Below are positions 56,230-63,534 of a stretch of 64,000 nt of DNA, piece by piece. Source of the stretch: Paragemmobacter straminiformis (GTDB lineage Bacteria > Pseudomonadota > Alphaproteobacteria > Rhodobacterales > Rhodobacteraceae). Both the position numbers and the translations under genes were made by a program. The notes under the pieces were generated by a model, which was given only the letters and a program-made list of their open reading frames with translations, was not told the DNA's origin and ran no database searches. Numbering within the stretch: the first letter of the stretch is position 1; the number at the start of each line of letters is the position of its first letter. The stretch is taken from NCBI RefSeq assembly GCF_014243445.1, contig NZ_JACLQD010000001.1:558001-622000 (forward strand), in the 5' to 3' direction.

Positions 56230-57277
56230 TTTGGCGGCCTCCGGAAATGCGGCGCTGGGCTTGGTCGATCAGGACCGAGATGATGATGACGACCCCGACC
56301 GAGATGAATTGCCAGAAGGGTTCGACGTTGATGAACACAAGGCCGTACTGGATGACGGCGATGACGAGCGCCCCCGCCACGGTGCCGAGGATGGTGCCCG
56401 AGCCGCCGAAGAGGCTGGCCCCGCCGATCACCACGGCGGCGACCGAGTCGAGCAGAAGCGGTTCGCCCGCCTGTGCCGCACCCGCCGTGAAGCGGGCGGC
56501 GTAAAGCACCCCCGCAAGGCCCGCGCAGATGCCCGACAGGACATAGAGGCGCAACAGGTGGCTTTTGATGTCGATGCCCGCGCGGCGGGCGGCCTGTTCA
56601 TTCGCGCCGATGGCGTAGTTGTGCTGGCCGAAGCGGGTTTGCGACAGGATGTAATGCATGACCAGCACGAAGATGGCCGTGATGATGATGATCCACGGAA
56701 TGCCGAGGATGCGGCCGTTGCCCAGAAGCGCGAAGAAGCTGTTCTTGACCGGAACCGTGGTGCCGCCTGCCAGAAGGAAGGCCACGCCGCGCGCCACGCC
56801 GAACATGCCCAGCGTGCCGATGAAGGGCGGCACCCGCAGGCGCGAGACGAGAAGGCCGTTCACGAAACCGGGGATCATGGCAATGGCGACGGCGACCAGC
56901 GTGCCGAAAAGCACGGCCAGCGGCTCTCCCATGGCGGGGGCCGACCAGTTGATGACATGGGCCGCGACCACCGCCGCAAGCCCCATGATGAAGCCCATCG
57001 ACAGGTCGATCCCGCCCGAGATGATGACGAAGGTCTGACCCGTCGCCAGCAGAAGCGGGGCCACGGCGAAAATGGCGATCGAGGTGATGTTGTAGGGATT
57101 GACGATGAAGCTGCCGCCGAATGCGGTGCGGCTCCATGCCTCGAACCCGATGATGAGGGCGGCGAGGAACAGCCACGCGCGCAGGTCGGCGATGCGCTGC
57201 ACGAGGGTGCGGGACTTGTCGGCATGGTCTGCTGGGGGCGAGACGTGTCCGCTGCTTGCGGGCGGCGCTTCGGTCAT
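56222..57277 (-). CDS. Sugar ABC transporter permease (RbsC/FrcC type)
   Basis: A 351-residue permease with about eight to ten membrane segments and the signature ISGGIDLSMGFIMGLAAVVA. IGANEQAARRAGIDIKSHLL and VIGGASLFGGSGTILGTVAG are standard for this family. It pairs with the half-size ATPase and the binding protein. ATG at 57277 starts MTEAPPASSG; an ATG at 57358 would add a basic tail that is not expected. A hairpin in the 115-base gap behind the binding-protein gene lowers its expression relative to that gene. Confidence 0.88.
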   Translation of the reverse strand: MTEAPPASSGHVSPPADHADKSRTLVQRIADLRAWLFLAALIIGFEAWSRTAFGGSFIVNPYNITSIAIFAVAPLLLATGQTFVIISGGIDLSMGFIMGLAAVVAAHVINWSAPAMGEPLAVLFGTLVAVAIAMIPGFVNGLLVSRLRVPPFIGTLGMFGVARGVAFLLAGGTTVPVKNSFFALLGNGRILGIPWIIIITAIFVLVMHYILSQTRFGQHNYAIGANEQAARRAGIDIKSHLLRLYVLSGICAGLAGVLYAARFTAGAAQAGEPLLLDSVAAVVIGGASLFGGSGTILGTVAGALVIAVIQYGLVFINVEPFWQFISVGVVIIISVLIDQAQRRISGGRQSE

Positions 57278-57361
57278 TTGGCGGTCCTGTCGGCTGGGAT
57301 GGCAAACCCCGGAACCGTGGCGGATTGCCGGGCACCGGGGCGCTGGTCTTGGGAGCAAATT

Positions 57362-57384
57362 GCCCCCGCCGCAGGGGCGGGGGC
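57362..57384 (-). terminator. Intra-operon hairpin between binding protein and permease genes
   Basis: Stem GCCCCCGCC-CCTGC-GGCGGGGGC (minus strand) followed by AATTTGC. It probably acts as an attenuator or 3'-end stabiliser like the chvE-gguA hairpin. Confidence 0.6.
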
Positions 57385-57392
57385 GGGAGCGA

Positions 57393-58379
57393 TCATTCCG
57401 AGTAGACGTATTTCGCGACGTTCGGGTCGGAGACGTTGTTCTTGTCGATGATCGTGAAGCCCGTACCGATGCTGACCGGGATCGAGTTGCCGGTCAGGTG
57501 GGCATAGGCCGAGACCACGCCGTAATAGCCGATTTCGGCGGGGTGCTGGGCGATGGCCACATCGACAAGGCCGGTCGAGAGGTTGTCGACGATGGAACCG
57601 GGCGCGTCGAAGGCGACGACCTTGACGTTGCCGGTCTGCCCGGCCTGCTGCACGCCGTTGGCGGCACCGAGGGCCGAGAAGAGGTTGGCGCCGAACACGC
57701 CCTTGAGGTCGGCTTCGCGGGCCAGAACGCCCTGAAGCTGCGAGGCGGCCTTGTTGGCGTCATTCTCGTTGAACTGGGTTTCCAGAACGGTGACGTTGGG
57801 GAATTCCTCGGCCATCGCCTGCTTGAAGCCCGCTTCGCGCTGGTCGGTGGTCGAGATGCCCGGCTTGACGTTCGAGACGTAGACCTTGCCTTCGCCGCCG
57901 ATGGCCGCCGCGAGGGCGCGGGCCGCGATCTTGCCGCCGAGGACGTTGTCCGAGGCGATGTAGGACAGCGGGAAGTCGGCATCGCCCGCGCCGGTCTGGT
58001 ACTGGCCGGTGCCGATGAAGGTGTCGACGGTGATGACGGGGATGCCCGCGTCATGCGCCTTGCGCAGCGGCTCGACCAGCTGGGTGGTGTCGGTCGGCGC
58101 GATCAGGATAGCGTCGGGGGCGCGGGCGATGACCGCATCGAGCACCGGAACCTGCGTCACGGGGTTGAAGTCGGGCGCGCCCTGGAAAACCAGTTCGACA
58201 CCCAGCGCATCGGCAGCGGCCTGCGCGCCCTTTTGCATGGTGATGTAGAAGGCGTCGGTGGTCAGGCCGGGAATCAGCGCAATCGTGAATTTCTTGTCCT
58301 GCGCCTGCGCTGCACCCATGCCGAGCGAGAGCGACAGGCTGGCCGCAGCAACGGCCCCCAGAATCGAACGACGTTTCAT
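57393..58379 (-). CDS. Periplasmic sugar-binding protein of the ABC importer (RbsB/FrcB type)
   Basis: A 328-residue binding protein. The signal peptide MKRRSILGAVAAASLSLSLG ends at GAAQA, and the mature protein begins QDKKFTIALIPGLTTDAFYI. Ligand-binding residues typical of RbsB-like proteins occur in QGAPDFNPVTQVPVLDAVIA and VVAFDAPGSIVDNLSTGLVD. The GLTTDAFYI...QGAPDFNP pattern suggests a furanose or ketose ligand, but this is tentative. GGGAGGAG precedes ATG at 58379. First gene of the importer operon; an operator-like palindrome lies upstream. Confidence 0.87.
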   Translation of the reverse strand: MKRRSILGAVAAASLSLSLGMGAAQAQDKKFTIALIPGLTTDAFYITMQKGAQAAADALGVELVFQGAPDFNPVTQVPVLDAVIARAPDAILIAPTDTTQLVEPLRKAHDAGIPVITVDTFIGTGQYQTGAGDADFPLSYIASDNVLGGKIAARALAAAIGGEGKVYVSNVKPGISTTDQREAGFKQAMAEEFPNVTVLETQFNENDANKAASQLQGVLAREADLKGVFGANLFSALGAANGVQQAGQTGNVKVVAFDAPGSIVDNLSTGLVDVAIAQHPAEIGYYGVVSAYAHLTGNSIPVSIGTGFTIIDKNNVSDPNVAKYVYSE

Positions 58380-58488
58380 GTTTTCTCCTCCCATTGGGCC
58401 GGAATCGCCCTTTTGGGCTTTCGCGCCGGACCCGGTTCACGTGGGGCAAATGAAAGCCGAGAGGCGGCTTGGGTCAAGAGAAATTTTT

Positions 58489-58508
58489 TGCAGCAATATT
58501 TTGCTGCA
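58489..58508. promoter_or_regulatory. TGCAGCAA-TATT-TTGCTGCA palindrome, likely operator
   Basis: Perfect 8-base arms around a 4-base centre, in an AT-rich stretch between the SorC/DeoR-type regulator's stop and the binding-protein gene's start. This is the expected place for an operator controlling the importer operon. The TTGCA half-site also appears upstream of the regulator and aldolase genes (59476-59494). Confidence 0.6.
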
Positions 58509-58523
58509 CTTGCGAAAAGGATT

Positions 58524-59429
58524 TCACAAGCCGCGGGACAGGCCGTCCAGCACCGCCTGGGCGGTTTGCGCATCGGTCACGAGCGCGTTTATCAGACCCG
58601 CGCGGGCGGCCCCGATGATGGAAAGGGCCTTGGCCTCGCCCGAGGCCACGCCGATGCACAGCCGCGCACGTCTGAGTTGTTCGGGCGAAACGGCGATCAG
58701 GCGGTCGGCCCCCTCCCAGTCGATGGGGCGGCCCTGCGCGTCGAAGTAGTGGCGAATCACGTCGCCCGCCGCATCGACGAGTTGCTGTTCGGAGGGGGTG
58801 GCAAGGCTGGCGTCGGGGGCGTTCAGCGCATGTGGCAGGCCCACGCCGACAACGGCGACATCGATGCGGTCCCACAGGGCGACGGCCTCGCGGATGGCGG
58901 GATCGGCAAGGAAGATGTCGCGGGTGTCGGGCGAGGGCAGGAAGGGCGCATGGACGAAATAGGCGGTTCCGCCGGCCTGTTCTGCCGCCATTCTGGCGAA
59001 TTCGTTGATCTGGAAATGGGCGTGGTGCTGCTGCATGCCGCCGGTTGCGGGCACGACAAGCACGCCTGTCATGGGGGGCAGACCCGCCTCGAGGACGGCG
59101 CGGATCGCGCGGCCCCAGCCCAGCGCCAGAACGGCGCCGGGGCCGAGGTTGGCGGTTTTCAGCATGGTCCCCAAGGGGGCGGCAAGGGCCACGGCGGCAT
59201 TGCCTGCCGGGGTTTCGACGACCGAGACGCGGCGCAGGCCAAGTTCGCGTTCGAGTTGAGCGCCCAGCGCATCGGGGACGACGAGGTCTCGCACCTCGAT
59301 GCGCACGATGCCTTCGGCCCGCGCCCGTTGCAGCAGGCGCGAGATGGTGGCGGTGGACAGGCCGAGCTGCTTGGCGATCTGCACCTGCGGCAGGTCGCCG
59401 ACATAATGCAGTTTCGCCACCATGTGCAT
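58524..59429 (-). CDS. Sugar-binding transcriptional regulator, SorC/DeoR-like
   Basis: A 301-residue regulator. The N-terminal HTH is VGDLPQVQIAKQLGLSTATI followed by SRLLQRARAEGIVRI. The C-terminal phosphosugar-binding domain has VLALGWGRAIRAVLEAG, VPATGGMQQHHAHFQINEFA and VGVGLPHA. It controls sugar use in related systems, with a sugar phosphate as effector. The reading frame stays open for 15 more codons upstream, ending in a CTG at 59474 with AAAGGA before it; these residues (ETRALMHMVAKL) look like helix 1 of the domain, so the true start may be non-ATG. It separates the importer operon from the divergent aldolase/kinase pair. Confidence 0.83.
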   Translation of the reverse strand: MHMVAKLHYVGDLPQVQIAKQLGLSTATISRLLQRARAEGIVRIEVRDLVVPDALGAQLERELGLRRVSVVETPAGNAAVALAAPLGTMLKTANLGPGAVLALGWGRAIRAVLEAGLPPMTGVLVVPATGGMQQHHAHFQINEFARMAAEQAGGTAYFVHAPFLPSPDTRDIFLADPAIREAVALWDRIDVAVVGVGLPHALNAPDASLATPSEQQLVDAAGDVIRHYFDAQGRPIDWEGADRLIAVSPEQLRRARLCIGVASGEAKALSIIGAARAGLINALVTDAQTAQAVLDGLSRGL

Positions 59430-59475
59430 CAGCGCCCGCGTTTCACCGGCGTCGGGAGTGCCTGCCTGAGACAGA

Positions 59476-59494
59476 TTGCAATTCCTTTCTGCAA
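59476..59494. promoter_or_regulatory. TTGCA-N9-TGCAA inverted repeat upstream of the regulator
   Basis: An inverted repeat with the same TTGCA half-site as the 58489-58508 palindrome, in the divergent region between the SorC/DeoR-type regulator and the aldolase gene. It overlaps the AAAGGA that would serve a CTG start. Probably a second binding site of the same regulator. Confidence 0.45.
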
Positions 59495-59618
59495 CGTGTT
59501 ACATCGCTTACCATAGCAGCCCCGCTGTGTCTGACAACGGAAAGTTCCCGCCGGAATGGCACGCGGGGCTTACCCTTGTGCGGGCAAGGGGGCAACCGGC
59601 AAGCAAAGGCAGGATGTG

Positions 59619-60521
59619 ATGACCCGAATGACCAGTGCCGAACGGCGCGGCTACCAGCTGATCTGCGGCGACGAGGGCGCGATGATGGTGATCGCCTGCG
59701 ACCAGCGCGGCGGCATGCGCACGATCCTTGGCGCGACGCCCGAGGAGCAGGCCAAGATCGGCACCGACATTCTGGGCCAGACCAAGATGGACATCGCGGC
59801 CTATCTTGCGCGCCATGCGACCGCCGTTCTGGTCGATCCGGTCTGCGCCCTGCCTGCGATGATCGACGAGGGGATGCTGCACCGGTCGACCGCGCTGCTG
59901 GTCGGGCTGGACGATTCCGGCTTTGGCCTGACGCCCGAAGGATACCGGATCTCGAAGCTGGTCCCCGGCATCACGGCGCGCAAGGTGCGCGAGTTGGGCG
60001 GCACCGGCGCCAAGATCATGGTCTATCTGCGGTCGGACATTCCGGCCGCCAACATCGCCAATATCGCGCTGCTGCAAGAGGTGATCGCGGATTTCGCCGC
60101 CGAGGACCTGCTGCTGGTGGTGGAATTCCTGACCTATGCGCTGCCGGGCGAGGACAAGGCCACCCATTCCGCCGCCGTTCCGGCGCTGATCGAGGGCGGG
60201 TCGCGCATCTGTCTCGACCTTGGGGCGAAGGTGCTGAAGATCCCCTATCCCGGAACGCCGGAGGCTTGCGCCAATGTCACCGCGATGTGCGCGGGCGTGC
60301 CTTGGGCGGTGTTGTCGGCGGGGGTGGACCATGCGACCTTCCTCGGGCAGGTCGAGACGGCGATGGCCAACGGCGCTTCGGGGGTGATCGCGGGGCGGTC
60401 GCTGTGGAAGGATTGCATCTCGCTTGACCGCGCAGTGACGAAGGAGCGGCTGACCACGGTCGCGCTGCCGCGGTTGCGGGAAATTCAGGCGGTGATCGGC
60501 CGCTACATGCCAAGGGGCTAG
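59619..60521 (+). CDS. Class I aldolase, LacD/YihT-like
   Basis: A 300-residue class I aldolase of the tagatose-bisphosphate/sulfofructose-phosphate aldolase group. Motifs are MMVIACDQRGGMRTIL, AVLVDPVCALPAMID, GAKIMVYLRSDI, VVEFLTYALPGE, the Schiff-base lysine in AKVLKIPYPG (Lys207), and VPWAVLSAGVDHATFLGQVE with GASGVIAGRSLWKD. It splits a ketose (mono or bis)phosphate. It is followed one base later by the fused kinase gene; the two form an operon divergent from the regulator. Sulfoquinovose genes are not seen, so a YihT role is not proposed. Confidence 0.82.
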   Translation: MTRMTSAERRGYQLICGDEGAMMVIACDQRGGMRTILGATPEEQAKIGTDILGQTKMDIAAYLARHATAVLVDPVCALPAMIDEGMLHRSTALLVGLDDSGFGLTPEGYRISKLVPGITARKVRELGGTGAKIMVYLRSDIPAANIANIALLQEVIADFAAEDLLLVVEFLTYALPGEDKATHSAAVPALIEGGSRICLDLGAKVLKIPYPGTPEACANVTAMCAGVPWAVLSAGVDHATFLGQVETAMANGASGVIAGRSLWKDCISLDRAVTKERLTTVALPRLREIQAVIGRYMPRG

Positions 60522-60522
60522 G

Positions 60523-61893
60523 ATGCGCGCCACGATCGGCATCGACATCGGCGGGACGAATGTCCGCGCGGCGCGGATCGGCGCGGATGGCGTGGTGCAG
60601 GACCGCCGCGCAAGGCCGAGCCTGCGCGACGGCGAGGGCTGTTTGCGCCTGTGCAGGGAAATGGTCGCGGAATTGCGTGACGAAACGGTCGCGGCCATCG
60701 GGGTCGGCGTGCCGGGTCAGGTGGATTTCGCAAGCCAGCGGGTGCTTTCGGGGGGGTATGTGGACCTGTCCACCCTGCCCTTTGCCGAACGTCTGGCACA
60801 AGAGACGGGCCTGCCTGTCACGTTGGACAACGATGCGAACATGGCCCTGCTGGGCGAGGTGGCGCAGGGGGCCGCCAAGGGGCTGGCGCATGTCGTGCTG
60901 CTGACCATCGGCACCGGGATCGGGGGGGCCATCCTTGACCACGGGCGCATTTTGCGCGGGCGCGGGGTGGCGGGGCAGCTGGGCCATCTGACCGTGGTGC
61001 CCGAGGGGCGCGACTGCGTCTGCGGCAAGCGGGGCTGCACCGAGACGGAAAGCTCGGGCACGGCCTTCGGACTGCATCTGGCCGAGGCGGGATTGCCTGC
61101 GGGCACGCGGGCCGAGGCGTTGCTGGCGCGGGGCGATGCGGTGGCAGAGCGGGTTCTGCACCGCTGGGCCGCGCCGCTGCGCGGGGCCATCGACACGCTG
61201 ATCGCCACGCTTTCGCCGGAGGCCGTGATCATCGGCGGGGGGGCTGGCGCTGCGATGGTGGCGGCGCTGGGCCGCGTGCCGGCGCGGAGATCGTGGTTTC
61301 ACGCGCCGGTTCTGGGCGCGGGTCTGGGCGATGATGCGGGCGTGATCGGGGCTGCGGTGGCGGCACGGCCCAAGGGGCGGCGCGCCGTTCTGGTGAACGG
61401 GGTGCCCGCTTCGGGAAAATCCGGTGTGGCACAGGCGATCGCGGCGGCGACGGGCTGGCCCATCCTGTCGCTGGATACGGTGAAGAACCCGTTTCTGGTG
61501 GAACTTGCCCCCGTGGACCGCTTGATGAACCGGACCTTGGGGCGGGCGGCCTATCGGTCGATCTTTGATCTGACGGCGCAGTTCGCGCCGGATGCCACGG
61601 TCATAATTGACGCATGGTTCGGCTTTCAGCCGCCCGAGGTGTTGCAGGCCGGGCTTGCCGCGGCGGGGATCACCGAGGTGCGGCAAATCTGGTGCCACGC
61701 CCCGCCCGAGACCATCGGCGCGCGCTATGCGGCGCGGGTCGCCACACGGCCTGCGGGGCATCCGGGGCTGGATTATGTGCCGGAACTGGTCGCGCTGGCG
61801 ACGCGGGCGCGGCCGCTCGACGGCTATCCGAGCCACGAGGTCGACACGGCCGCGCCGCTGGACAGGGACGCTTTGATGCGGTTTCTGGCCTGA
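60523..61893 (+). CDS. Fusion protein: ROK-family sugar kinase plus P-loop kinase-like domain
   Basis: A 456-residue two-domain protein. Residues 1-285 are a ROK sugar kinase: IGIDIGGTNVRAARI, VGVPGQVDF, DNDANMALLGE, TIGTGIGGAIL, GQLGHLTVVPEGRDCVCGKR and GCTE (zinc motif). Residues about 288-456 are a separate P-loop domain with Walker A NGVPASGKS (Lys299), LSLDTVKNPFL, and DATVIIDAWFG, like small AAA_33/gluconate-kinase-type enzymes. Two kinases in one chain could phosphorylate a sugar twice, giving the bisphosphate needed by a LacD-type aldolase just upstream; the second domain could instead be regulatory. No frameshift is involved. Confidence 0.83.
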   Translation: MRATIGIDIGGTNVRAARIGADGVVQDRRARPSLRDGEGCLRLCREMVAELRDETVAAIGVGVPGQVDFASQRVLSGGYVDLSTLPFAERLAQETGLPVTLDNDANMALLGEVAQGAAKGLAHVVLLTIGTGIGGAILDHGRILRGRGVAGQLGHLTVVPEGRDCVCGKRGCTETESSGTAFGLHLAEAGLPAGTRAEALLARGDAVAERVLHRWAAPLRGAIDTLIATLSPEAVIIGGGAGAAMVAALGRVPARRSWFHAPVLGAGLGDDAGVIGAAVAARPKGRRAVLVNGVPASGKSGVAQAIAAATGWPILSLDTVKNPFLVELAPVDRLMNRTLGRAAYRSIFDLTAQFAPDATVIIDAWFGFQPPEVLQAGLAAAGITEVRQIWCHAPPETIGARYAARVATRPAGHPGLDYVPELVALATRARPLDGYPSHEVDTAAPLDRDALMRFLA

Positions 61894-62011
61894 CCTTGCG
61901 GCAGAATGGCGCTATCGCGCCGAAAGCGCGGCAATGGCCCTTTCCGGCAAGCCTGCAATGCGTCATGAAGAATGACCCGCTGCGCCCGCGGGTGGTGACA
62001 AAGGTAAAGCG

Positions 62012-63049
62012 ATGACCGGACCCGAGACTGCGCCCCCGCAAGGGCCGCGCGATGCGATGGCTTGGGTGCGGGTTCTGGCGCGCTATCGCGACCCTTCGAC
62101 AAAGCGCAGCATTCTGGAGCTGGCGGCGACACTGGTGCCTTTCTTGGCGCTGTGGGGGCTGGCATGGGCGTCAATGTCGGTCAGCCTGTGGCTGACGCTG
62201 GCGCTGGCGGTGGCGAACGGTTTCTTTCTGGTGCGGCTGTTCTGCATCCAGCACGATTGCGGCCATGCGGCCTTTTTCCACAGCCGCCGCGCGCAGGACT
62301 GGGTGGGGCGCTGCATGGGGGTGTTGACGCTGACGCCCTATGACGTGTGGAAGCGGACCCATTCGATGCACCATGCGCGGCACGGCAACCTCGACCAGCG
62401 GGGGATCGGCGATATCCTGACGCTGACGGTGGCCGAGTATCGGGCGCGGGGCTGGTTCGGGCGGTTGATGTACCGGCTGTACCGCAACCCGCTTGTGCTG
62501 TTCGTGCTGGGGCCGGCGTGGCTGTTCTTTCTGCAGAACCGGCTGCCGATGGGGCTGATGACGGCGGGGGTGCGCTACTGGATTTCGGCGATGGGGACCA
62601 ATGCGGCCATTGCCATCGGTCTGGGTCTGATCATCTGGCTGGGCGGGTTCATGCCCGTGCTGCTGATCTATATCCCGACCTCTGTCGTCGCGGGAACGCT
62701 GGGGGTCTGGCTGTTCTATGTGCAGCACCAGTTCGAAGAGACGCATTGGGCCAAGGAGGGGGACTGGCAGTTGCACGATGCCGCCCTTGCCGGATCGTCG
62801 CACTACGTGTTGCCGCAGCCCCTGCAATGGCTGTCGGCCAATATCGGCATCCACCATGTGCATCATCTCTATTCGCGGGTGCCGTTCTACCGTCTGCCCG
62901 AGATCTTGCGCGACCATAAGGAACTGGCCGATGCGCAGCGCCTGACGCCGCTGCAAAGCCTGCGGTCGGTCGGACTGAAACTATGGGACGAGCAGCGGGG
63001 GCGGCTGATGTCCTTTGCCGAGGCGCGGCGGCTTTATGACGCGGCCTAG
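62012..63049 (+). CDS. Membrane fatty acid desaturase
   Basis: A 345-residue di-iron desaturase with all three histidine boxes: HDCGH (81-85), HSMHH (117-121) and HHVHH (near 283), plus four to six membrane segments. The box spacing resembles acyl-lipid delta-12/omega-3-like bacterial desaturases. It would introduce double bonds in membrane acyl chains, using oxygen and ferredoxin-type electrons. There is an AAAGG-like site upstream of ATG. It starts 118 bases after the fused kinase and looks like a separate unit. Confidence 0.88.
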   Translation: MTGPETAPPQGPRDAMAWVRVLARYRDPSTKRSILELAATLVPFLALWGLAWASMSVSLWLTLALAVANGFFLVRLFCIQHDCGHAAFFHSRRAQDWVGRCMGVLTLTPYDVWKRTHSMHHARHGNLDQRGIGDILTLTVAEYRARGWFGRLMYRLYRNPLVLFVLGPAWLFFLQNRLPMGLMTAGVRYWISAMGTNAAIAIGLGLIIWLGGFMPVLLIYIPTSVVAGTLGVWLFYVQHQFEETHWAKEGDWQLHDAALAGSSHYVLPQPLQWLSANIGIHHVHHLYSRVPFYRLPEILRDHKELADAQRLTPLQSLRSVGLKLWDEQRGRLMSFAEARRLYDAA

Positions 63050-63084
63050 GTGACGGGCGCGGGCTTTGCGCTAGCTTGCCGCGC

Positions 63085-63453
63085 ATGAGCGACGAGATCC
63101 GCATCCTTTACAACGACACCTGCCCTGTCTGCCGGTTCGAGATCGACGGCTACAGGCGCTTGGCCGAACGCGGGGCGCTGCCGCTGCGCTTTGACCGGCT
63201 GGACGAGGCCGCCGCATGGGGGCTGACGCCGGATGCCGCCGCGCGCCGCCTGCATGTGGTCGAGGACGGGCGGCTTTTGTCGGGGATGGCGGCGTTCCGG
63301 GCGATCTGGGCGCGGCTGCCGCATCTGGCATGGGCCGCGCGGGTCACGGGCTGGCCGGTGATCCGGCAGGGGATGGAGTTTGCCTACGACCGGATCGCGG
63401 CCCCGGTTCTTTACCGCGCGCATCTGCGCAGGCAGGCCCGAAAGGGGCGGTAA
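63085..63453 (+). CDS. DCC-family thiol-disulfide oxidoreductase (DUF393)
   Basis: A 122-residue protein with the family's N-terminal YNDTCPVCRFEIDGY (CPVC redox motif, residues 13-16), FDRLDEAAAWGLTPDAAARR, and LSGMAAFRAIWARLPHLAW. DCC proteins have a thioredoxin-like fold and unclear substrates. The gene follows the desaturase by 35 bases and may be co-transcribed. ATG at 63085 is preferred to one at 63076. Confidence 0.85.
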   Translation: MSDEIRILYNDTCPVCRFEIDGYRRLAERGALPLRFDRLDEAAAWGLTPDAAARRLHVVEDGRLLSGMAAFRAIWARLPHLAWAARVTGWPVIRQGMEFAYDRIAAPVLYRAHLRRQARKGR

Positions 63454-63534
63454 CGGTGTATTCCGGCCTGTGCAGACTTGCCCTTTTGCCGCGTTGAGGC
63501 TACCTCCCGCCTGTCGCCATACAAGGGTAATCCC

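Noticed and set aside
59619-60521. Sulfofructose-phosphate aldolase of a sulfoquinovose pathway
   Set aside because: The aldolase family includes YihT, but no sulfoquinovosidase, isomerase or sulfolactaldehyde gene is nearby.
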